The translations under genes and the position numbers were made by a program. A DNA stretch of 36,222 bases, from assembly GCA_032718475.1 (NCBI GenBank), contig JAUCBJ010002984.1:1-36222 (forward strand). The letters run 5' to 3'. A model generated the notes under the pieces. It ran no database searches, was not told where the DNA came from, and saw only the letters and a list, made by a program, of their open reading frames with translations. Source of the stretch: Nemertoderma westbladi (lineage: Eukaryota; Xenacoelomorpha; Nemertodermatida; Nemertodermatidae). Positions 1 to 13,200 of the stretch are shown piece by piece; position 1 is the stretch's first letter, and every line of letters starts with the position of its first letter.

Positions 1-924
1 GTTGGTGTTTAGCGCGGTGTTAAGTATCTACATTTGTTTAATCTCGCACATAACCTCGGGTTTATATAAAGAACACATTATTATTCGGTAAGTGAAAAAT
101 TAAATATATTAATTTTGATAATTTATTACTGACTAATTTTAAATGATTTTAATTAAGATTGTATTTTTATTTGAATGAAATTACATATCTTTTATTGTTA
201 CTTTGTGAATAATTGAGATCTAATTAAAGACCAAATAATTGAATTTATTTTTAAAATGTGTTCGAGTGATACAAAAGTTGAAAAAATATAATCGAAATAT
301 TTTGGATTTTCACATCATTATAATTATTTTTGTATATATTTACGTGTCTGTAGGTAAATATGTCTGCGAGGAAATTTGATTTTGGAAGTCAAGGCCGAGG
401 TTATTTGTTTTTTTTATATATATATATAGGCAGCCATATTATAACAATTACAGAATAGTAGCAAACCATTATTTAGGCTCCCGTGTGAATCGTATGAAAA
501 ATTTGGGATTGCCATCAGGCCTATGTTAACCATATGTTTAACCTATGATGGGCCTTGTGAATACAGATATATTTTGTATAGGCCTACATAGTTAGAAGCC
601 AATTTGGTAGGGGCGAGGGCCTCTGTTCATCTGAATGGCCCAAGGAATTGCATTACATTAAAAGGAAATTTGGTTTAGAAGAAATCTATGCTATGAGCTT
701 GGACCAGTATCTCAAATTAATTTGGTTATAGCGAACCGATGTAAAACGCAAATTGCATCTATATGACATTCAATACAACTTTATAATCTATGCCATGATC
801 CACGTTTATGTTTATTTGAATAAAAGTCCGACCGACAAGAAGTTCATTGAGAGTATATTGCATAATTTCCTCGATAATGTTTGCTGGTAGTTCATACGCA
901 CTCAGTAATACTTTCATTTTGCAG
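1..924 (+). other. ESRP 5' flank or 5'UTR intron; no gene recognised
   Basis: AT-rich DNA with no convincing protein-coding exon. It ends in a pyrimidine-rich acceptor (CTTTCATTTTGCAG, AG at 923-924) directly before the first coding exon. That implies an untranslated exon somewhere in this stretch or beyond the window edge. No TATA box or initiator could be assigned. Confidence 0.5.
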
Positions 925-927
925 GTC

Positions 928-1192
928 ATGGCTGCTGGAATTAACTGCAGGTATATGATAGTTTACTCGATAACTACTGCTCCTAAGACCGGGGACGAGA
1001 CCGGGCTGGAGGAGAGAGACATTATTATGGTCGCCTGGGTGGTAGTCGACCTCCAGGAACGTGTTATTTGCGATGCGCCAGTTTATCACCAGTTGACGCC
1101 TAGCAACCACTCGAAAGGAGTGGATGACACGATGACGGAAGGTGAAAACACAGTGGAGTTTGCTGAGGCCGTAGCAGCGGTGAGTATCAACA

Positions 1193-1224
<32 letters not shown>

Positions 1225-4200
1225 TGGGGGGCTGGGGGGCTGGACGCAAATCCCACATTGGCGAATTAAGAATTAATATCCCGCCTCAATTTTAAATTCT
1301 CAATTTAGGGAAATGAGCAGGTTACAGTGGCACGTTATTTTAACCAAAACAATATACTAAACACAATAGAACAGGATACAGTTTTATTTTTGAGAATAAT
1401 CATCTTGTTATTTGCGTCCAATTTTCCCTGGAGAGGGTTGAATTTTTATTGTGTCCAGTCACCCCCCCCCCCCCCCCCCCCCCCCCCATTTATATGCTAA
1501 TTTATTTTAACTGTAGTATTGTTAGCCAAAGGAAGGAAGGATAGGTAGGCCAACTTACTTACTTGCGATTTATTTAAACTTTCTTAAAAGGTGATAACTG
1601 ATGGGTGATTATCGTTTTATCTTTATTTAAATTAAATATTTAAACGTAGCTTCTTGTCGTATCGTATGTATCACATCTCGAACGAACAATACCGAAACGT
1701 AAATACATTTAATAACAAGTGCCAATTGAAAGCTCAGTACCTCCAGGCACACAAAGCTGTCGGTAGAATCTACTTGTCCGTGATGTACAACGAGGAGGTC
1801 ACTGACATACTAACCCTGACTACCTGACGCTGACAGCACTGCGTAGCTCACCATTATAAATCGCAAGCACTATCGGCCAACCACGAACCAGTCAAACAAA
1901 CAATAGAAGGTGACCTTTTGATATGTTAGCCAAATCCCCACAAAAATTTATCCAATTATGGGTGTAGTTCCCATCCTTGGGAGTTGGATTGGTCCTCGTA
2001 CACCTTATTTACTAGGTTTATTCTTCAACCAACTATGGCTGGCGGGGTTGCATTAAAATAAACCCATTCCGGGCTAAACCCAGTCTCAGCAACAATGGCT
2101 GTAGGGAATTATGAGATAGACGATGGTTGTGAAGGGCACACCGACACCGACTGACCTTGGCGTTTGTGTTGTGGTGCCAATGCTTACCCTATTCTCATTC
2201 GTTTTACTAAGTACTCAGCTTTACCCATTATATTCACAAGAAGGCTTTGTTCCATTTATATTAATGGTGATGCTTTTACCATTTGCTATACTTCAAGCCT
2301 AAATATATTGTCTGAGCCTCTAATTATTGACTATGCGATTGAAATTTTATCTAAAATTTGGATTATTTCCTTCCAATTATATATAGATGGACTCGTAGCG
2401 TCGTAGCCATGGACAATTTCATCCTTAGGCTTAGGCGATCTATCACTGCGTATAGCGTATGATCTGTAGATGTTGGCAGTAGGAAGTAGGCAGTGGAAAC
2501 AAACGGACTGCGGAAGTAGGCCTTTTATAGCCGTTCTACATTTCAAGTTTCAGTTTTACCCATTGAAAAGTCAGTAGGACTACATACTGCAGGATCTGTA
2601 CTGTAATACTATCAGTCTATCGCATCTGTAATATAAGTTTATGGTTTTTCCTTTTACCACCTCATGCTCATGCTGGTAATCCTTCCCACTTCGCACCTCT
2701 CTGGTTGTGCGCTGTGCCCTTGGTTTATTAATATCTCTGATTTAATAGATTTAATAGTCATAATTAAGATGATGTCTATCTGTAGTTATTTATTGCCACC
2801 ATTCCAACTCTTATAGTACTCGACCAGCAGTCGCGATGGTTTCACCTTTATTTAAACGTTCGTTCGCAGCTGTTACACAATCGCTCCACAAATAATAGCA
2901 TGTCGCATGAGTGCATTATTACCCCAACCCAAAGCCAATATCCAACGCTCACAATATAGATCACCGCGGCTGTGATGCAATTATGTAGGAATTGCAGCAG
3001 TTATAGTTGAGGCATGATTATTCGTCTCATAGTAAGATTGTGTTTCTTAAGAGATATTGATCGCTATGATTGTGTCATCATTTTCCTACATAAATATGTC
3101 ACATGGGAGTTAAAGTGGGTTCGCAGGTTTTGTACGTACATGTACGTAATCTATAACACTCTACATTACGAAAATAGATAATGGCCTCGCGAAGTGAATA
3201 GACCTTAGACTCATCAGTGTTGCTCCTTCGGTTCTAAAGAAATATTTATATTAAAAGTGTAATTTCTTATTTAAAATTGTTTTTAAATTTATTTATTTAT
3301 TTGCAGTTTATCCAATTCGTAAACGATAAGAATTTGCTGGGTGCTGATGGGGAACCTTTGTTTACCTTGGTCACTGACGGCCAATACCCTTTGCGTCAAT
3401 ACCTTCATCCAGAGGTGAGTGACTCTCTTATTGCAGTTAGTTTAAGATATACAATCATATTGTTAATTAATTCGTAATTTCTTACTTTTATCATCATATT
3501 GCAAAACAACATAGTGTTCGAACTCGATTTTGTATCTGCACACAAATATATACCACCTTTGTTTTATTTACTCTAGGTCATCTATAAAGGCATTGATGAT
3601 AAACTTCCCGAGTGTTTCTACAGATTCTTCGATCTTCAGAAAGAATTCTCAAGACGATTTAGCAGTTTACCTGCCAACCTAACTGAAATGGCAAAAGGTA
3701 ATATATTTATAAGATAATGCGATAAAAGCTGTGTAAGAATACTTATTTACCACTCTTTTTGTATAAAGTGTAAATTCAGCGCGTATTTTAGTTTATAATC
3801 CTTGTAGTAGATGTGATATGATTGTGTGTGTTTGACGGTTATTTGTAGCATGGCTTGATATAATTCTCTTATAGAATGATGATGACTTCAAAAAACAAGC
3901 CGCTCTTTCAAACTGAGACTACAACAACATTATAAGTTCGCCGTAATTGGCCCGGCGTAATCCGTTATTAATTCAAACAATAATTAAATCGGTTTTAGCG
4001 ACAACGTTTAATCATTATTTATCCGAGACATCGATTTGAGCCATCAAGGGAAGGCGCTCATTAAATTCATTACCACCCAGGCCCAAAGATAGAAGTTAAC
4101 TGACAGAGTGTGGAGTTAGGATGGGCCGCCATGAATAACTTGGTTGCTTCCTCTTACAGTGGGAAAGCCGGCGGGAGTTGCAAAGAAAGTGAGGGCCAAC

Positions 4201-7200
4201 CAAGGCAACAACCCAGACGCGATACAAAGTCGGGATAACAAAACCGTCCAAGAGATATATCAAATAAATTAAACTCTCCTTTAATGTTTGTTGTTGGCCT
4301 ATTTTGTAACATAGATTAGCCGCGTATCAAAGAGACATTGCTAAGCGGACTGATGTATATGTATTTAAAGCTACTACTGGAGGCCGGTACATCAAATATA
4401 GCGAGTGACGAGGCACTCTTGCATTGATGATAATTTCCGTTTCTAACATTGACCTTTACACGGTTCTAAACGAATCCATTATACTCACAATCAATCTACA
4501 TATCTTCGAGTACTTGACTTTGCATTTCATCGGAATCCATATTCACAATTGTATGACGTATTTGAATTCAATGAACACCTGTTGTTTTCTTTAGCGATTC
4601 ATATTGTAGTCAATTTGGTTCTTTGTGTCTCTAAATTCCTTTGTTGTTGTGAAGCTAAACCCATTTACACTACGAAGCTCATTTATTATGCGTTTTACTT
4701 ATGTGGAATACAATTAAGTTTTATACCAGCCTCATCGACTTGGCAATTAGCATAAAGGATCTCGCGTCCTTGACATCTTGCTCAACTCTCAACCTGGTGT
4801 AAAGAACACGTGACGGTCTGAAGGTTGAGAATGAATGAGAGATCTTGTGTCAGGTGTTGGCACCCAAATTAAACTCGTGTAACGGCACTTTGCTCACCGT
4901 TTATCATTATTTGTTGCCCGGCTTACCTGCCCGATCTGTGTGTAGCCAGATTATTGTGCCAGCCCTACTTGTTAGCAGCATGGTCCGTGCAAGTACCGTT
5001 AATTTCAATTGTTCAATTTTAGACAACCTTAATAACATCAATGTTAGCCACCGCTTTTGGGTCCGATTTAATTTTTCCCCCTTGTTTAGTTAACCTGCAT
5101 CACAGGTAGCCTGCATTCTTTCCAATAACCATAAGACACTTACTCTAGTCCTTTTTCCTGTTTGTTTGTTACTTTCTTGATTATTTCAATTCACCACAAT
5201 ATGTCAAATTCTTTTTGCCGGCGTTATTGTTATTTTGTGTTGAAACGGAAAATGTTATTAGTGACAGGGAGAGGCCCATTGGTGGATATGCAGCATTTTA
5301 GTGCTACTCTCTCAACCCAATTAAATGTTAATTTTTCGTTTAAGTTTTCGTTTAAAATACGCCATTTATTAGATTTTCATTCATTAGAATTTCCACCGTT
5401 GAAATCGCATCTCATCTGAAAAGTAAGTAAGTATTTGTACATAATTCCATTTTCTATTTTGGCCAAGAAGTATATACAAAACATAATACATAATATAAAT
5501 AAATATTATTTTACAGCTTTGGGAATTGAAACTAAAAGCGAAACTTTGGGGGGAGTTGAAGAATGCACACTGTCGGCGGAAATTCTTCTAAAACTAGCTT
5601 GCGAACACGGTATGTTGTTAATATGACATTATCCATATTATGTGAGCATTCTATATAATAATGTTGCATGAATATGTTGTGACATTTTCTCAGTGTCTGT
5701 GAGGTCGAGGTAAAAAAAAACTAAACTTTAGTAATAATTTATGAAAAAATATATTTTTAAATAGTGTGCCTAATATTGTAGGTAGAATGCAGCTTTCATG
5801 GTCGTATCTTTAGTAGGTCATGGTCCACAATTTAATAGTTTATTTAATGACAACTTCAAACGATATAGAAATCGCCTTGGATGTTGTTGGCGTAACTCGC
5901 TTCGCAAGAAACTAAATCGATGTTTCCAATTTTACAGTACAATTCATTACTTTGAGTTGATCGATTTGGTTGTTTCTCCGGCTCTCATGAGGAACTGTAT
6001 AATATTATATTCACTTCATATATAGTTCCGTAGCTTAAATCTACATACGTATACAAAATGTACATGTTTAGTCAATGTGCTTTATGTGTGGTACATTCGT
6101 TGCTGATGTCAGCAGCTGCACCAATTTGCGAGCAGTACCATGCTTATACATATCCAATATATATATAACGTGTGTGTGTGGGGGGTAGTTATGCGTTTGT
6201 GGGAGAATGACAGACTGGCTCTGTAGTTATATGCCTTTATATTTGCGCCATCATAATTATGTCAATGCCAAGCCAAGCCTCCCTCGGAAAATGTCCAGAT
6301 GTTGCAACATTCATGCGACAATCAACTAATCGCCGACCAACTAGCTCTATGATAACCGACCATTATTGGTAATAATTGATACCATTCCACCATCCTTTCC
6401 AATGCTTCCCTTGTATAAAATGTGCCCAATTATTTGGTATAACAATAATTCAACGTGTAATAATATTATTTGGTATTTCTATCCGTGCCGCATTGTTGGC
6501 AATTAATGTATGCGTCATACTATTATCTGTTTGAAACAATTATTAATTCCAACCAAACTCGCATTAGCAATACATAGATTACATTCAACAAATCAATAAT
6601 TCTGAAATATGAAGAGATTCCTATTTGAAATCATCAAATCTATTTTATTTGAATTTCGGTACTTGTTTGTTTTACGTTGCATTCCAATACACTCCATTTG
6701 TTAATTCCCATCCACACATGGACCCCACCCCTACATGGCATCTTAGCATTAGTTTAAATTGCTTTCAAAATTTGTAATTGCTAAAGAAAATAACTTAACG
6801 GCAAAGTAAATATATAATGCAATTTGTTTTCACCTCGGTATGTAAAGTCTTATCTTCCATGTGTTATCCTGCTCTATATGTATGTATAGGTATACCCAGT
6901 TATTATTATTGTAATTCAATCCTCCCTTTCTACAGCTAATTATCACATTATAAAAAGTTTGCTCTAATATAAAAACTAACTGGTTAAGGTGCACAGCACA
7001 GCACATGATAGAGAGAGTGAAAACAGGAACCCTTAATTAATTAATAATTTAATAAATTGAAAAATTAATGAATGCATCAATCAATTAGTGAGGAATGAAG
7101 CGATGAACTGTTATGTTTATACAAATATAGCAATGGGTAATTGTAAACAATATTTTGATTTCAGGATGAAATTGACTCTGATAGCGATATTGTCACTCGG

Positions 7201-10200
7201 GTAATAATAATTATTTTCTTTATGGTTTGTAATGTAGCACTTTATAGGATATCCAGAACCGCGATTAGCCTTAGTAAAGCAGAGTTCTTGAATTCTAGAA
7301 AGTGAATTACATTATACACCATAAAGTAGGTATTTGTTTCGAAAATTTCAACATTTATCACGATGTCAGTGTTTATTTATAAACAAAATTTTGAGCCCCA
7401 AAAAGTTTGGCCTTCATAATATCGTTAAACTACCGGTAGTTAGTTTTACTATTAGTATGATGTTCAAAATCTCCATAAATTTGGTTTTATCCGGAATAAA
7501 TCTGTTTCTAAATTTAAAATTTTGACTGGATAAAGTAAATTAATGCATTTTGCATTTTTCCGCTATATAGTTCTACTAAAAAATCTAAATGATATATAAC
7601 AAATTATTAGATTCGATAAAGCATGTGATTTCTTGATGCGATTGTTTGTCTCACTGTTATATAAAATGGTCAGTTGACTCAATTGTAATTTAAAGTTATA
7701 ATATATATCTTGACTAAGTTAAAGTTGAAATCATTAGAGTGAAATAATGTTCAAATTTTCGAGCAAAACCTTTTTTCAATTTCACATGGGTTGGAGGTGT
7801 GTGTGTGTATAGCTTGTGTATGCGCACAATGGTGTTGGGTTTAACCCGGGTGGGTTTTGGTGCTTTTGTATTGTTTGCACTTCACCCCGCGGTTTGGGTT
7901 GCAACTAGGTGAAAGTGCTCAGGGATTATGGAAACAATACGCATTCACGTTCACGTTGGTATTTAATTCAACCGGTTGAAAGCCGAACGTAAGCATATGT
8001 GCTTAATAATAATTTATATAATTAAATTCATATCATTTTATTTTAGAAAACGTTTGTTAAAAAATTCAATTCATTCAGTTGATATCATAATTTTGCCAAA
8101 ATTTCAACCAGAAAGCAAACATAATTTCAAAACTACGTGAAATGGTGAAAAGTGTCTAATTTTGACCCGATACAAAAGTATATGATATATGCACGGTAGC
8201 TCGGCAGTAAATCAGTGTACTAATAGTATTATTATTGTAGTGCAGTGGTGTGCAGTTCTTGTTTTTTAGTTTCCTGTGCAGCCGAACTTATACATTTACA
8301 TCGTATTTGTTTGTGCATTATTTACGCAATAATTTAGAATACGTGGTAGAAATAATCTCCCTCTATTGAAGTCAGACATTTCTACGAAACATTTATTTAT
8401 TTTAACTCTCAATTAAATTTACTTTATTTTTTCATATAATCCTTACTAATTTATATCTTCGACATGATTTTTCAGTTAGTTGCCATCCATATATTAAAAA
8501 CTTAACGCCTATAAGCCATAAGTTTCATACAAACAAACCAGCCGTAATTCAATCGTATCTCATTAATTATTTTTTATTTCCATAAATATTTTAACTACGG
8601 GGAGGTTTGTCGCTATGCTTCGGACAATAGCGAGATCGATAGAGCTTCATTGGCCGTAGCATTACGAATTAAAGCAAAGAGCACCCACATTGAGCCGCAA
8701 CCACGACTCGCCCGTGCCTACTCAGAGGCCCTCATGTCAGCTGTTGCTCGTTTATAATGAGTGATGTAACGGCTGTTTCGATCGAGGTATTTCTCCATCG
8801 ATCCTCTCTCTCTCTCTCTCTCTCCTGCGATTCCCCACTCGGCCAGTAAAATTGGCTTTCGATTACCACATCCTCATTCTTTAGACGCAGGGCCACGCGT
8901 GGAGAACCTCCTCAATTAATGACATTGTCATACGTTAACTAGTTTCCAACCTGATTTCTTTGTCTTTTTGAGCGCGGGGATTCGTGTAATTGAATAGCTG
9001 CGATTCTCTTCGAGGTGGCCACGTGCCTCACCTTAAACAAAGACACTACGAGACTCGCCGGCACAACTCCCCTGTATCGAACATCAGGAAACTCCATGAG
9101 AAAAATTATAGTTTTTTTTATAAATCTAAATTGGATTATGTTTAGCACCGTTGGTAACTTTCCGGTCACGTTTTAGTTGCATTTACCAGCCGACACACCC
9201 ACGGGATTCCATCCCTTGGGGCGAGATAGCATTACAGAGACACTGATTGTGTGCCCGACCGAGATAGCATTACAGAGACACTGATTGTGTGCCCGACCGA
9301 GATAGCATTACAGAGACACTGATTGTGTGCCCGACCGAGATAGCATTACAGAGACACTGATTGTGTGCCCGACCGAGATAGCATTACAGAGACACTGATT
9401 GTGTGCCCGACCGAGATAGCATTACAGAGACACTGATTGTGTGCCCTCGTTAATAATAACCTTTTACAAACACCTGTTCTTTTTGACGATTTGGCTTTGT
9501 TAAATTTTATGGCAGTTATTGAGGATTTAAACACGTAATTAATTATTTCAAATTACTCGTTAATTATTTTTTTATATTTATTTCTAGATCACGAATTTAA
9601 AGAACCCGAACTTATTCAAAGTCGATTGGAGACCGGGCCATGGTAAGTTCGATCTCATAACATTAAATTAAATAAGTTCCAGTAACGTCGTATCATAATA
9701 TCTTTGAAACGGTTGTTTTGTGAAATATAAACCAATTTCAAGCTCTCTTAAACAAGTATCAGTTCGGGCTGTACGTCATGGGAAAATTACGCACATTGCG
9801 ATAGTATTTAATTTATTTATGCATTAGTGTAAAAGAATTAACTTTTTATCAGTTATGGGAACGCAAATATTAGACTTTGTGTACAAATACTAAATAAAGT
9901 CGTCCTACAGTAGCCGAAGGGCCGACGACGGGGAATTATTGATCAATTGTGGTGTAATGCTTATGGTTTAAAAGCATTGAAGCAGGACAGCCATGGCCCA
10001 AACTGTTTCAGACTGCCTGACAATAACTTAGTCTGTCTAATGTAGACAATACTGAGCGGGAGCCACAAAGCTTCGGGAATTAAAAGAGGATTAAAGCTTT
10101 TCTAGACTTCGACGCACGGAGGGATGGTGACACATGGCGGATTAGAATCGTGTGGACTGGTCTTTTATTTGTCCTGGGGTCAGATAGCCGCTTACACCAG

Positions 10201-13200
10201 CAAGATTATATATTCAATTGGGTTTTAGGGCCCCATTGTTGGTGCAACTTTGGCTCATTACAGCCGGCATGCGGTCGGTTTAATTACACACAGTCTATGG
10301 GACTTTGATAACGTATAATCCCAGTGTTACGTACCCCAGTAACACTATCTTAGTACATTGTCATTGTACCAATAGTTCAACTGTCACCTACTATATAGAA
10401 TATAAAATGAAGGACGTTGCTCTGCGGCTGGGTGTATGTAATTGACTCCTGGAGCAATTTAATAGCCAATTAAATTGGCGGTAAGTCATTAATCAGTCCG
10501 CGTGCGAACCGACCTTACGGGGGGGGGGGGGGGGGGGTCGATTACCATTGAATTGAGATGGAGTCAGGGCCCATTGCATCTTTTGTTCAGAAACTCTTTC
10601 CTGACATTAAGGTTCTCAATGGGATTTTGTTCGAATTTCGTCTTCGTATTATATACTTCGCTAGCCGGAATTTAAATTTTCTAGAAGTCAAATATATTTT
10701 TTTAAAGCCAATTATCTGGGAACCGTATAATATATGAATCCTCTAAATGTAATTTGTTTCTTTTCAGCCAACGGAATGAACATATTGACCCGGAGAGCGT
10801 TGTTAAGGCGCGCGGGTTGCCATGGCAATCGTCAGACCAAGAAGTGGCTCGGTTTTTCCGCGGTCTCGACATCGCTAAAGGGGGCGTGGCTCTGTGTCTC
10901 AACCCACAAGGTCGCCGTAACGGCGAAGCTCTTATACGATTCACAAACAAAGAGCAGCGGAATATGGCGTTAGAGCGCCATAAACACCATCTGGGACACA
11001 GGTGAGTGAGAACATAGTTTAGGATTACAAACATCGCTGTGTGAATGAATGAGTGCTGAAGACTGATTGTGTGTCAGAATGAATGCTGAATACTGAAAAT
11101 AAATTTGAGTTTTAGTTATTGTTTTGGTTATAAAAACCCGTCTCTGTAATCTGCTCCTTTCCCTCAATTGTAACAAGGTCATTTATTGTTTGGTTAGAAA
11201 AAGCCATCCCTGTAACCTGCTCCTTTCCCTCAATTGGTAACAACATCGTTTATTGTTTTGGTTAGAAAAACCCGTCTCTGTAACCTACTCCTTTCCCTCA
11301 ATCGGTAACAGCATTGTTTATTGTTTTGGTTAGAAAAAGCCATCTCTGTAACCTGCTCCTTTCCCTCAATTGGTAACAACATTGTTTATTGTTTTGGTTG
11401 GTAAAAACCGTCTCTGAAACCTGCTCCTATCCTTCAATTGGTAACTCAAGTGTTTACTAACATGAATTATTTTCTGGGATGGGTGGTAACAGAAATCACT
11501 ATCTGAGACGGGGGGTAACAGGAATGTGGGAGGGGGGATAACAGGAATGGGGGTGGGGGGCTAACTAACTTTACTTTCAGTTTGAATATTCATTACTAAA
11601 TAACTGTAATATTATTTCTCAGGTACATCGAGGTTTATAAAGCGAGTGCCGAGGATTTCATCAAAGTCGCCGGAGACGCCAATCACGAGGCCATGACTTT
11701 CTTATCCAAACCGGACGCCCAATTCATAGTCCGAATGAGGGGTCTCCCGTTCTCCGCAACTCACGATGATATTGTAAGTGATTACCAATCAAAGCGCCAC
11801 TCTATTACCGGTTTAGGTAGGTAGAGGTAGCACTTTCGATTATTATTATAAACTGAAAGTATCTAATTAAGTTATGAGCCAGAGAAATACTGAGAAAAAT
11901 TCAACATCTCTCGAAGTATCTTACTTTGTAATTTTTCCATTCATATCAAGAGTTATTCTCCTATTAATATTCTGTCACTAGCGCGAGGCACTAAAAGTAT
12001 TTAACCATTTTTTCCAAAACATTGACAGTTTTATTCGTGATACAAACCGTTTATTATTAATTAAAATATTTTAGACTAACTTCTTCGAAGCCTCCAAATT
12101 GAACGTTGCCCATGGCAACGAAGGGATCCTATTTGTTAAATATCCTGACAAACGAGCCACTGGTGACGCATTTGTTCTATTCGCCAGTGAGGAAGAGGGT
12201 AATAGGGCTTTACTCAAACACAAAGACAACATGAAAGACAGATACATTGAACTGTTTAGGAGCACTGCTGCTGAAGTTAGCCAAGTAAGTTCCTATTATC
12301 GACATATTATGTATTTATGAAACTAACCAATTTAATTTAAGATTGTTTATCCTCAATGGTTACCGGTACTCTATTATCTTTAATTATTCTATGTTTCTAT
12401 GATTACAGGTATTGAAACGGTTCGCGTCAACACCTCTCATACCCAGTGGACCACCCAATATGGCCATTGGCAACCATCATCCCATTCTAACATTCAACCA
12501 CATGCACCATCCTGGAATGACGTTTCTACCTGGAATGGGAGGAATGGGAATGGGTGGAATGGGAATGATGCATCACAATATTATGCCGCAGCAACTTATT
12601 ATACCGGTTAGTTTGAAAATCATAATAATTAGAAACATCGCAAGAAAAACATTGAAAAATCGTAAGTTGGAAGCAAAAATTGGAGAAACAGCCACAATAC
12701 CTAAAGCCTCCAAAATATATGTGATTAATATTGGCAACTAAGTTTAATACACAACATTGGTTATGAAGCATTTAGTTTCATTTTGGTTCAACTGGATTCA
12801 TTATTTTGGTTATTTCAGTTTCAGTTTAAATGTTTATTTTATTCCTTAGCAACGTCCTCGAGATTGCATTCGTTTGTCAGGTCTTCCTTACAACGCCAAA
12901 GCAGAAGATATCACTTTATTCCTGGGCGACTTTGCTGAACATATCAGACCGCAGGGAATTCATATGGTTCTAAATCAAAAAGTGAGTCGAGTACATATAA
13001 TTTGGTAATTTCTAACTTAATTATAAACTTCAAACAGACAGATAATATACTTCAATATTGGTTTAGTTGTTAACCAATTACTTCTTGTTTTTTATTGTAT
13101 TGTATTTGTATTTTGTATTGTATTTAATTAGGGTCAACCAGCGGGAGAAGCCTTCATACAGATGACGGCGGATCAGAAGGCTTTCCAAGCAGCTGCGATG

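Larger units (their letters stand above)
928..9642 (+). other. ESRP: ESRP exons 1-5: N-terminal DnaQ-like (exonuclease-fold) domain
   Basis: Residues 1-209 come from five small exons (252, 108, 121, 93 and 55 coding nt). The region aligns by eye with the ESRP amino terminus: [14 protein letters not shown] matches the human strand [27 protein letters not shown] matches DGQLHVRQILHPE, and [19 protein letters not shown] matches LPECFYSFFDLRKEFKK. In ESRPs this DnaQ-like fold is thought to be catalytically inactive, and I saw nothing that argues for activity. Introns 1-4 are long (2.1, 0.16, 1.8 and 4.0 kb). Residues 161 and 192 are split by phase-1 introns and residue 210 by a phase-2 intron. 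Confidence 0.88.
10768..11773 (+). other. ESRP: ESRP exons 6-7: RRM1 and start of RRM2
   Basis: Exon 6 (10768-11001) encodes RRM1 from the RNP2-like VVKARGLPW through the RNP1 region [11 protein letters not shown] to [11 protein letters not shown]. Exon 7 (11623-11773) finishes it with [12 protein letters not shown] and opens RRM2 with [13 protein letters not shown]. The split Arg 288 codon (AG|G) ties the two exons together. This is the most conserved stretch of the gene. RRM1 is nearly identical to vertebrate ESRP over [20 protein letters not shown] and NGEAL, which makes the family call secure. Confidence 0.95.

Noticed and set aside
847-927. Upstream ATG at 847 that would extend ESRP by 27 residues
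   Set aside because: The stretch ends in a strong pyrimidine tract and AG at 923-924, and the added peptide has no similarity to ESRP N-termini. The ATG at 928 fits better.
4130-4270. GC-richer stretch after TTACAG in intron 3, considered as an extra ESRP exon
   Set aside because: No frame matches ESRP, and exons 3 and 4 already join in phase without it.
7165-7200. Possible 36-nt microexon (TTTCAG before it, GTAATA after it) in ESRP intron 4
   Set aside because: In the phase set by exon 4 it reads Gly then TGA, so it breaks the protein, and it has no counterpart in known ESRPs. At most a rare poison exon; no support without transcripts.
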